A DNA stretch of 21,603 nucleotides from Phallusia fumigata (lineage: Eukaryota > Chordata > Ascidiacea > Phlebobranchia > Ascidiidae): contig QXVZ01020110.1 in the NCBI GenBank assembly GCA_008931825.1, positions 1 to 21,603 of the forward strand, read 5' to 3'. Positions 8,054-17,000 of this stretch are shown piece by piece. The notes under the pieces are model-generated. The model was given only the letters and a program-made list of their open reading frames with translations. It did no database searches and was not told where the DNA came from. The stretch's first letter is position 1. The number at the start of each line of letters is the position of its first letter. Made by a program: the position numbers and the translations under genes.

Positions 8054-10018
8054 CTGTAAAATCAAAGCGGAGGTTTTTAATTCAGTAGCTATGCAGAGAG
8101 ATAATCGTCGTGTTTTTAGAACTTATGGCTGAGTGGTTATCGCGACTACCTTGTGCTTGCAATAGTTTAAGCCCTGTTGAGTTGAGTTGAGTTAAGTATA
8201 TTTCACTTGGTGAAAGAAATCATATCGACACCAACTTTAAAGTCAATCTGACATTTCCTAATGCAAAACTTTGCTGTAGACCAGGGGTTGGCAATTTACG
8301 ACCCGCCGGCTAAACCATCCCACCCACAGCCCCTTAACAAACTGCGTACTTATAAACCCTATAATGAGAATCTAACTTATAATAAATGGTATCTTATACG
8401 TGCACTGGTAACAAAGCTACAATTCATCGTGGCCAACTTTATGTGTGCGTACATGAGAATTATTTAATAAGGTAAACTTTAACTACTTTGGTTAGCATTA
8501 TTCTATAGCCAAATCCACAAGTTTCAACAACATTGTAAACAGTGAGGGAAACAGATTTGGAAGTGAAAAATTAGTGCAACCCTCGAAGACAGGTTGCCGA
8601 CCTCTAATATAGCCAACTCTTAATTTAAAAAAACAACTCACCGCCAACTTGTGTTTAGCCGCTAGTACGTTATCCACCACCTTCTTGCCTTTCGAAACAG
8701 CGTTGATGACGTTGCCTCGGTAACCGTAACCACGGTGAACGTCAGCGTCCAGCCTGTAAGTCCACGTCCAATTAAAGAATCCTCTATCAATCCGAGTCAA
8801 GTCGATGTTCTCAGATTTCAGCATGGCTGGGTTTTCGGCCGACCACCAAACAAAAACTTGGTTGGCGTCCCTGCGTAAATTTTCCATCAATAAAACCGTT
8901 ACTGGAAGTGTTGCATGAGCGTCTAACTCAAGTTCAAAAGCAAGCTTCATGTAGTCAACCACGACAACATTAAACAACGTATGTAAGGAGCATGCTTGAA
9001 AGGCATTTCATTGTTTTTTCTGACCATGTTCGTGTTTCTCTAATACATCGTTTTAATTTTCCAATGGCCTCGCATAATAATTCCGTTTGGTAGCTTTTTG
9101 TTTTGAATTAATTCATGCAACTTTGATATTGAGCGGCCTTATTAAATTCTTGTCGCTGGTGCGTCAAAAGTCTAAGCAACATTTCCATAAGTGTCGCATC
9201 GAAAAAAGTTTGAGAAACACGGGACTACGTGATAAAACACTGCTAGGGTTGTTTGAACAAAAACTTTGTGATTGTCAGTAAACAAGTCTTTGTACTCGAG
9301 TCACAAGGCAAGTCGTCTTTCGCCCGGCGAATACAGGCCACCCGGGGTGCGTGTGGTGCCTCAATTTAAATTGAATGTTCGCAGTGAAAGGACTTGAGCC
9401 AAAGTGATTGCGACATTTTAGAGTGAATATAAACACCCGTTTTATAGTTATGTAAAACACACAAGTTCGTTATATTTTCGAACTGAAAAACCATTTGGAA
9501 TTAAGGCCACGATGTTCACCACTTTTGTAACTCAAGTCAAGTCAAGTCAAGTTTTTCTTATCACTCGAATAAACTTGAGCCTTATCGAAAACTTACCTTC
9601 AACTGACTCGAGTCGAGTCTTTGAAGCAAATAAGGTTTAAAAGGTTTAAAATGTGGTTCATTTGTCAGCAAAGCTGTTATGCTTACCGGTAGTACTTCCA
9701 GGGCATCATCTCATGGTTAACCACCGTGTAGTGAAAAACCACAATGTCCGATTGATGCAGCTTCGAGCGGTCATTTGTGACCACACACTCACCCATCTTG
9801 CTCCCATCAGGGGGCGTGTACCCCTCGGCACCCCAGGGACTTCCCCAATATAGGATTAGGGGGTGCTCCTTAGAGAGATAACGTTGCTGGGGGGTAAAAA
9901 GGTGAGTGGGATTATCTGGATTTGGAGCAATGAATGCTTTTTTTAGACCAAGGTAACCTAAAGTGATTAAAACCAACACTACAAATAGATAACAACGCCT
10001 TCTATGTTTGAAAGACAT
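7391..10018 (-). CDS. Alpha-1,3-fucosyltransferase-like (GT10), complete, three exons
   Basis: Exons 10018-9687, 8870-8642 and 8053-7391 join (phase 2, then 0) into 407 residues plus stop. The family transfers fucose from GDP-fucose to N-acetylglucosamine in glycans in the Golgi. The N-terminus is a type II anchor: basic KHRRR, then a hydrophobic helix at about residues 9-25 (YLFVVLVLITLGYLGL). The N-terminal GT10 domain follows with ILYWGSPWG, VVFHYTVVN and FVWWSAENP (118-125). FFNWTWTYRLDADV (142-154) matches the family FNWTxxYRxDSD motif and carries an N-glycosylation sequon (NWT). The GDP-fucose-binding domain shows FYMSFEN (ending 253), DYLTEK (259-264) and AVPVIWGP. Length fits the family (about 360-420). 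The start is the first Met after a splice-acceptor-like site. Acceptor specificity, and so the vertebrate FUT number, cannot be told. Confidence 0.93.
8126..8220 (+). repeat. tRNA-derived SINE-like fragment
   Basis: TGGCTGAGTGG at 8126-8136 fits the tRNA A box (TRGYNNARNNG), and AGTTTAAGCCC at 8164-8174 resembles a degraded B box. A TTGAG pentamer tail follows, then TTTCACTTGGTGAAAGAAA (8201-8219). The last motif recurs inverted at 11929-11947 with one mismatch, so the tail is a dispersed repeat. No tRNA cloverleaf folds. Compare with the tRNA-like SINEs described from ascidians. Lies in fucosyltransferase intron 2. Confidence 0.5.
8282..8606. mobile_element. hAT-type non-autonomous element, 325 bp, with probable 8-bp duplication
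   Basis: The left end is CAGGGGTTGGCAA and the right end TTGCCGACCTCTA, inverted with three mismatches. Flanks CTGTAGAC (8274-8281) and ATATAGCC (8607-8614) agree at five of eight positions and resemble the CTCTAGAG-type hAT target. The left subterminal TACGACCCGCCGGC is also typical. It has no coding capacity and lies in fucosyltransferase intron 2. Confidence 0.6.
8642..8870 (-). CDS. Fucosyltransferase exon 2
   Basis: The acceptor is ...ttacgcag at 8878-8871 on the minus strand; it completes the split Arg (CG + G) and opens DANQVFVWWSAENP. Donor gtgagt begins at 8641, after AKHKLA. The open frame continues upstream to 8977, but that part is intronic because it would break the phase with exon 1. 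Confidence 0.92.
8871..9686. other. Fucosyltransferase intron 1
   Basis: 816 bases, phase 2. Contains the TCAAG array at 9532-9551 and a 12-base motif gtcgagtctttg at 9612-9623 that recurs inverted at 6991-7002. No exon or RNA gene seen. Confidence 0.7.
9532..9551. repeat. (TCAAG)4 microsatellite
   Basis: Four exact TCAAG units in fucosyltransferase intron 1. Degenerate related pentamers occur near 23-42. Confidence 0.9.
9687..10018 (-). CDS. Fucosyltransferase exon 1 (anchor and N-terminal domain)
   Basis: ATG at 10018-10016; donor gtaagc on the minus strand beginning at 9686. It encodes the cytosolic tail, the membrane anchor and the stem through MMPWKYY, ending two bases into the next Arg codon. 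Confidence 0.92.
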
Positions 10019-10030
10019 CGGCTGGGGACA
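10019..10030 (-). promoter_or_regulatory. Strong splice acceptor 3 bases upstream of the fucosyltransferase start codon
   Basis: On the minus strand a pyrimidine-rich acceptor (ttttgtccccag) ends at 10022, followed by CCG and the ATG at 10018. The 5' UTR is therefore either cut by an intron or replaced by a trans-spliced leader. Tunicates use leader trans-splicing widely; which applies here cannot be told. Confidence 0.55.
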
Positions 10031-10576
10031 AAATGTACAAATGTTTTCTTAAAAGATGCCCTTATAAACACTTTGCGTACGACGTGCTCTCATACCTCTG
10101 ACACTACCATCTACAAATATACACAAAGGGCAGATTTTAATCTACGCCAACGGCTGGGCACAAATCCTTTTAAACTAACATTGAGTAGCGTTTTATAATC
10201 TGTGCAGTCTAATGAAGTTCTAAATAGAGACTAAAATATGTTGACAACTGTAGCAGTGCAATTTTTCAACTGACACAAATCTTGACACGCCCTGAAAATA
10301 GACTTGCAACTAAGCATGGGAAACTGCACTGCTCTGATCGCATCTACACATGGTTTGGTTACGTGGACAATTGTTTACACTCCCTATCGATTTCAACCTA
10401 GGTTTGGTAACGGAAGTACAGCCTGTTTTGCCAGTCTGGCGACGACTGTCATTATGTAAAGCAGTTTGTTCTGATTACCGGTGTACGTATACAGTGCAAT
10501 TTTCTTTTTAAACGGTTTTGTTTCCTCATTTGACTTTGCAGGTTCAAAAATCACAAGACTAGCTTTAGAGAAATGC

Positions 10577-10708
10577 TTCCCAACCTAGGATGAGTTTGAT
10601 GAAGAATTTCCACTTTATAGTATAAGTTATTCAAGATAAGCATTTGTTTGTAAGTTCCAAATAAGCAAAGGGCAGTATGCATCAAAAAAGGTTGGGAACC
10701 ACTGCCCT
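10577..10708. mobile_element. hAT-type element relic
   Basis: TTCCCAACCT (10577-10586) and AGGTTGGGAA (10689-10698) are exact inverted copies. The right side continues CCACTGCCCT, the classic hAT terminus; the left terminus is degraded (AGAAATGC). No clear target duplication. Confidence 0.6.
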
Positions 10709-11170
10709 AAACAGTAACATACTGAACCCTATGTTGTCAATTTGCTGTCTACAAACGTTGGTCGGTGTACACAATGAACTAGCCTTCGCAGTGTATTTCC
10801 TGTACGTTTTCACGTGCATTTCTATGCACGAAGCTGAGACCCATTTCCAGCATTACAGTCATCCTCAGACCATATCCATAAACCAACTGGCAGTTATCGA
10901 CACCTGCATTTAGATTTTCCAAAAAAGCAAAGTCATCAGTGACTTAACGAATACAACTTGATGTCATACTGACATTCTGCTTTCTAGATTTTTAAGTGAA
11001 GCAAACTAAATACTCATGCTGAGTACTGCAAAACTGATTCTAGATTTACTTTTATTTGACGATTAACTCGTAACTTAGGATTTTTTTGGCTCGTGGCTGT
11101 AGTTGTTAACCAATTGTTCCCTGTCGTTGTCCTGACGCGGCGTATTGTCTGGTTTTACGGCGACAAAATA

Positions 11171-11187
11171 CGTGTCGTGTCGTGTCG
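11171..11187. repeat. (CGTGT)3 tandem pentamer
   Basis: Three exact CGTGT units plus CG. Isolated short microsatellite in the intergenic spacer. Confidence 0.8.
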
Positions 11188-11928
11188 CCTCTGAAGTTTT
11201 CGGTTAGTTCGTTTTCGTAGCGAACCATTCGGTCCCTCTGATGTCGCCGTCGAGTGATGCAGTGAAGTTTAACATTCTAACTAATGGAATGACAATCAAT
11301 CAATGCTAATCAAGTTATCTATTTTGAGGTCTAAACACAAAGTTTCAGCTTCAAAATTAGGCACATTTATAAACATGCCTAACCTACAAACTGAATTCAA
11401 CGCAAATGGATGCACAAATGTAAATTTTTTATTGTTCTAGATTCGACTTCAACAAGTTTGAGCTGTTTGCTGTTCTTTGGGCTTGGTTATTATAGTAATG
11501 TCGTCAAGTGTCACTTCGATTACCGTCCGGCAAATGAAACTTTACTTCGTCAGTGGCGACTTGTTACTTGTTGCTATGACCGGTGGGTGGCGACAAAGAG
11601 TATAATTAGAGGCTCGAAAATGGAAACAGATTCTTCCCCGCCTAGCAACACAGTTTGTAAAAACACGACCGAATTTATAAGGGTTCGGTAGGTATAACTT
11701 AAACAGTTACATTACAACAATAAAAATAATGTATAAACAAAATCTAGACGAGGCATTTTTAGCTTGAATTAAACTACAATTGCGTTTATATATGATGTAT
11801 GTTGCCGGCGTTGTTGCAACGAATTCAACCTTGATCCCCCAAATCACATTTTTGCGCCTAATAACGTTTTAACGCTGCGCGGCTATTTCCGACTTGATGA
11901 TTGCTTTAATAGGATTGTGTGGCTATGT

Positions 11929-11947
11929 TTTCTTTCACCAAGCGAAA
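11929..11947 (-). repeat. Inverted copy of the SINE-like tail motif
   Basis: TTTCTTTCACCAAGCGAAA is the reverse complement of 8201-8219 with one mismatch. The shared identity weakens beyond it, so this is a 3' fragment of the same repeat family at most. Confidence 0.45.
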
Positions 11948-13513
11948 TAAACTCTATTTAACTTAGCATGTTGGTTGTTGTTGTGTTCATGCTGTAAAAA
12001 AATACTTGTCGCATAAAAATCGTCAGTTTCTTATTGTTGGGTAAAAAAACTACATTGGCTCTCAGATGCAACTGTATTTCGAAGGGAATTATTAATTGTA
12101 CACGCTCGTATATCTAAAACCTACATACATATAAAACCTAGCCATTGACCTTAAGTATTTTCGGATTTAGACATCGCTCTGTAAACAGCAGATTACATTG
12201 GTAGTTGGAATGTCGATGGTGAAAAGCAAACTGATGCGTATGTAGAGTCTACAGTGCAAATCCTGCTGTCTGCAAGAGGATGGACGTCGTGCCACGCCCA
12301 CGCAACGCCCCTAAAACTGGTGATACCCTTTGAGGTTACTTGGTGTCATGTCCTTGAGGCGAAGGGCGTCTGGCGATGACAAGTGATGACTGAAACTGTT
12401 TAGCGCTTTAAGAACAAGTACTTAAGGTTCTTCCGACGGTTTTGTCTTTATAAAGTGTGTAAATGTTTTGTACCAGATGTGGTTTTATGTGCGACCCCCG
12501 AAAAGTGTGAAAAATTCCTTTGGGAAAATCGCTTTTTGTTTTGGAACGCAGCAGACCCCTGGGCCCTAGCTTGGTGCACGGTTCAATGCCCTTGTGGTAT
12601 CTGATTCTGCACAACAAAACCGACTGATCTATTTATACTTGGTGTGCTGGTTTGGAAAACCGAGGTTTGGAAGTATGCGTGACGAACGCATTGATGTCAG
12701 ACAATCTTGACAACAAATTGAATAGCGGCCAAACTATGCTTCTTTGCAAAATTTCCTGCTGCAAAATGTTTGCCTGTAAATTACTAAAGTTCATGTTGTT
12801 CTTGTACAAGAGTGTTTGGTTTACTACTGAAGAATAATAAAGTTTCTTGAAGAACTTAATACGTTGGTTTGGCAACATGTGTAAAATGCACAAAAAAGTG
12901 TTTTCACAAATTTGTTCGCAAAACACATTTAGCCTGTTCAACTGATTTATCACCAAACTTCTAAAGAGCACAGCACGTAAAGGAACTTGTTGAAACTTGA
13001 CTTTGTGAGGGTTCTCGATCGAGTGCTCAACAAGAGGTCATTGTAAGCTCTCTTTGACATCCGCTGCTGTATACTTTGACAATTTTGGTGAGCGATCGAC
13101 CTCCGATTCCATCAAAAGTTGAAAACTTTGTTTTTACACGTTTTTCAATAAAAATTTGCGACTTATTTAAAATTCATCATTCTTGGGTAAAAGANGCGAG
13201 AAAACAGCCGCGTAAGCCGTGGTGGCGTACAAAACAACAGAAAACACCATTCCATATCCATATTGAAAAACGACCCTTTACTTACGCCGGTTTGTGATAA
13301 TTCAAACCGTGAAAAAAAGTAATTTTTAGAAAAAAAAACAGCTCATTTTTACGCCTGCTTCACATAAGACGAACGAGAAAAACGCAGAATCACAACTGTA
13401 ACCTCACACCACAAATAAAAAGGTACTGTGTACAAAAATGTGTAAAATAGTTATGAGTTTGAAACATAAATATTGTGTATGTTGGGTGGCGTGTTGACAT
13501 TTTGAGACTAGTT

Positions 13514-13734
13514 ATGCTACAGACAATGTTTAGACCAATCACAAAGCCACCATTGATCACGTGATGACATGGTAACCGCTGATTTATGCAACATTCAAAA
13601 CAGTTTGAAGTGAAACTTATATTCAGCGCTACTTGAACGGTTGAACTAACTATAATCTAACGTACATTTTCATGCGATGCTCCATATGGTCACGTGATTT
13701 TCAGCAGGCCTGTGATTGGTCAAGCCTACAGCAT
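13514..13734. mobile_element. 221-bp inverted-repeat element (MITE candidate) with CCAAT and CACGTG in its arms
   Basis: The left arm contains GACCAATCACA then ATCACGTGA and ATGG; the right arm read in reverse contains GACCAATCACA then ATCACGTGA and ATATGG, at nearly the same spacing. Outer ends ATGCTACAG and, inverted, ATGCTGTAG extend the similarity. The centre is unrelated AT-rich DNA. TCACGTGA lies at 13557-13564 and 13690-13697. Target duplication not resolved. Confidence 0.6.
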
Positions 13735-13982
13735 TGGCAAAACCGGCCATGAATGTTTGTAGATTCGCCGTTGATGTGTATAGAATTAATGCAATGTCTA
13801 GGACGCATAAATAACTAAAAGAAATGCCTATGTGTCATTCAAGTACCCTTATAGGACACACCGTTACGCGACAGAAATATGCCAAACATTTGTAAAGCGA
13901 CCGCTTTTTAAAAAAATGGTGTTCGTAGTTATGGATTAAAAGAACAGGAAAAAAGAAAAGTGATACAGTGGAACAGTTGCCT

Positions 13983-14063
13983 TTAAACCGTATTTTTAGC
14001 CTCGTTCTCTCCATCCACGTCCTCCACGATCGTGTGGGACCATTCGTGCGAAATTCGCCCGTA
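13983..14063 (-). CDS. BCAT: BCAT last exon with stop
   Basis: Acceptor tttaacag ends at 14064. It encodes [19 protein letters not shown] and a short charged tail, then TAA at 13985-13983. The YG...HEW pattern matches the C-terminal YGxxxHxW of BCATs, and the phase fits. The acidic tail after HEW is longer than in vertebrate enzymes. Confidence 0.87.
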   Translation of the reverse strand, partial: YGRISHEWSHTIVEDVDGENEAKNTV

Positions 14064-17000
14064 CTGTTAAAAAATGAATTCAGCTTTAACGGTGGCGCAC
14101 AGCATTGGTATGCATGGCTGGCGAAAGCGAAATAGACGCCTGTGATCACTTAACCAACCAAAAGAGGAAAATATAACAAGACCAAAACAACAGTCAGGGG
14201 TTCTCTACCGGGGGATTTCCCCATTAGGGGCTAAATTTATGTTACATGGGGGGATTTTGTTAAAAAACTACTTGTGCAGAAATGAATATTAGAGCTTAAA
14301 AGTTTATCATTCGTAACTGCATAGTTTCTCTAATTATTGCACTGATATAAACATAATATTTACAAACTGAATTTCTGGTGGGGCGATTTCAGCCTTATAT
14401 AATACTTAAATGGGTCCTTAGAATAAAAAAGGTTAAGAGCGACTGCCCTGTGCCCGTTTGCTGTAATTTAACATTCTACCCACGCATTTGGTTGCAATTC
14501 CAAAACCTCCAATAACCGTAACCCGTAGGCAAGCATAAAATCCACTAATCCCTTTAAGCAACACAAAGCGTTTTCGTACCTGGATGTCTGTGAGTTCTTG
14601 GTAGAACCTGGATGCGACGTCTGGGCCGTTTTCCATAGTTGGGATGTGAAGTTCTTGATCCATGTACAGAATCCTGCTGATCGGACAAACCACGCATGCT
14701 GTGCCTGCTCCGAACATTTCCAACAACTGCTCAATGTACGGTTTAATTAAACGTGGTGGAAGAGGTGGTTTGATGCCAGTAAAGGTTTAAAATACATCTG
14801 TGCTGAATGCAATGCGTAAAAGGCAAAAAAGAGAATTTTAGAACTATTCGAGATTATAACGTATGAAATAACGTGGCTGGACTAAATGTGAAAATTATAT
14901 GTTGCCAAAACGCATTTTTGTATTGTCTACTAAGCGCTTTCAAATAGACAAACACGGTTAAAGCCTTCTTAAATCTCAAATCCTACTAAAGACACTTGCC
15001 ATGTTCAAACGCACAAATAATTATATTTTTACTAGATTCTGGCCCAGTATCAATTTGGGGTCTTACCCTGTTTTCGTTCAGTGCCTTGGTGACGTCACGC
15101 ATGGTGATGATCTTCTCGACTACGATAAATTCGCCCCAGTTGCGACCGAGTTCCATCAGCGAAGAGCGAGTTACGCCGGGCAGCACGATCCCCTCGTCCA
15201 AAGGCATAGTGGCAAGTTCTTTCTCTGCGTGCAATGGTAACTGGTAAATTGGGAATCGTTGTTTTCACGTCTAAATCTAATGTGAAACGAGCACTCTACT
15301 GCGCGCCAGGCCAACATTTTTACGCTCGAACTAAACAGAAACGTGACAAGTTACCTCCTTGCTCGTTGATCCAGTATATGAAGACGTTCATGGTCCCGAC
15401 TTCAGTAACTTTATGATCTTCACCGGCGAGCCAGAGAACTTGTTGGCATCCGCGTTTCAATGCTTCCTCCTGGATCCCAATCGTGGGACCGTAATTGCTG
15501 AAAGAACAAATAGCGATGTTTAAAACAAAGATTATTATTGGTATCATAAATATATTGGTCAAAATAAAAGAGAAAACCTTTGGTGATCAAACGTTTCGGC
15601 AATACCTCATGCCGTTATCAGTGGTACAAAAAGACTTACGCCAGACACGTAATGTTTACACACGAAAACCATGAAATGTCAAGAAATGGTTATAGCTGGA
15701 GGAAATGGATTAACATCAGGTAACCACACAACGTGAACTGTACGATATACTTAACGGTTATACCTAACAATACCAGCTATCTGTTGACTAGTGGTGCTTT
15801 GCAATGCGACGGGGATCAGTTTAATTTCTATATAGCCGTACATACAGGATGCGACATTTCAAAACATAACCAGGGGCAAATTAACTCACAGCCACTCAAA
15901 CTACGTAATTCTACATCAGTATTTTAGCTGAACATAATATATCCCATTATTTAATACGTCTCATTATTAACATTCTTGACAGGTAAACAATTTTTTTCTG
16001 CCTATAGTAAAGCAAACTGACCTTCCAAGTTTGTAAGCACCAACTCCTCCCTTCGCAGCCCGAACGAACCGTGGGTCAGCCATCAGCGAAACTGGACTAA
16101 ATGTTCCAGTTGTGAAGTAAGGCCCGACTGGGCAAGTAATGCAGTAAAGGAGGGCTGAATTTGATGTGTTAACCCCCAGGGAAGGCTGTGGGCACAAAGA
16201 AATTGTTAAATGTTAATTTTAGCCGTAGACCAGAGGTCCCCAACCGGCAAATATTTTTTACGACATTTAAATGTTATTAATTTTAATTTTATTCAAAGCT
16301 GATAATAATAATTTTGCTGTAACGAATACAAAACGTCGTTTAAGGCTCAGGTATGCGTTAACCCTATGCTATACCTCTGTTCCAATCATGGTTGGACGTA
16401 TGTAGAGCGAAGCTTTTTCCGAGTAAGGCACCCATTCCTGGTCAACCCGCACCAGTTCTCCAATGCATTTCATCAGTTCTTCTGTGTCAAAAGTCTGAAA
16501 CGGAAAGAATATTAGAGCAAGTCCAACCAAAACAAAGGCCAATGACTTCGTCACAAAACTTGTGTCGTTAGCATGCTAGTATAACTTGCTTTTTATACAT
16601 TGTGGTGCACATACTACTAAACCAGTNCAATGGGAAGGTTTGTGTGTTAGAGAAAAAGTAAATCTTTTTCGGGTAAAATGTACCTTTACTGATATAGAGA
16701 GTAGCTTAATTAAAACCTGCCAGACAGTTTGTGTACAATAAAAACAATTGTGATGCAAACTTCAACAATCACTGTTGTCATCAACAGTGCAAAATAATTA
16801 ACGATGAGCTCTTGATTTTCGCTGTAAAGCAATGCATTTTTAACTTTTGACGTCACAAACATATTGATGGCGTCATGCAACACGCAATTCACGTGTCAAA
16901 CGCTAAACAAGCGTTTCCGGTCGAAACGCCACGTAAATGATCAGTGACAGCTTAACGCAAATCTTTGCACGTAATACAAGCCAGTCGCAAAATCTCACGA

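Larger units (their letters stand above)
10024..13982. other. Spacer between fucosyltransferase and BCAT
   Basis: About 4 kb with no gene I can identify. It must hold the fucosyltransferase promoter and BCAT 3' UTR. Contents seen: a hAT-like relic (10577-10708), a CGTGT pentamer run (11171-11187), an inverted SINE-tail copy (11929-11947), the N at 13193 and an inverted-repeat element (13514-13734). Open frames at 11410-11691 (plus) and 12971-12633 (minus) resemble no family I know and look like chance. Confidence 0.6.

Noticed and set aside
11410-11691. Plus-strand 93-codon frame with an acceptor-like tctag near its start
   Set aside because: No family resemblance, no consistent donor or neighbouring exons; probably chance.
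12250-12330. GTGCAAATCC and nearby GC-box-like CCACGCCCACGC
   Set aside because: The microRNA-like string has no hairpin partner, and one GC-box-like site is not enough to call a promoter.
12366-12396. GTGATGACTGAAAC with C-box- and D-box-like strings
   Set aside because: The two boxes are adjacent, leaving no guide region or terminal stem, so not a C/D snoRNA.
12633-12971. Minus-strand 112-codon frame in the intergenic spacer
   Set aside because: AT-driven composition and no recognisable motif.
15001-15247. Plus-strand open frames over BCAT exon 15224-15067
   Set aside because: Antisense shadows of the BCAT exon; no independent signals.
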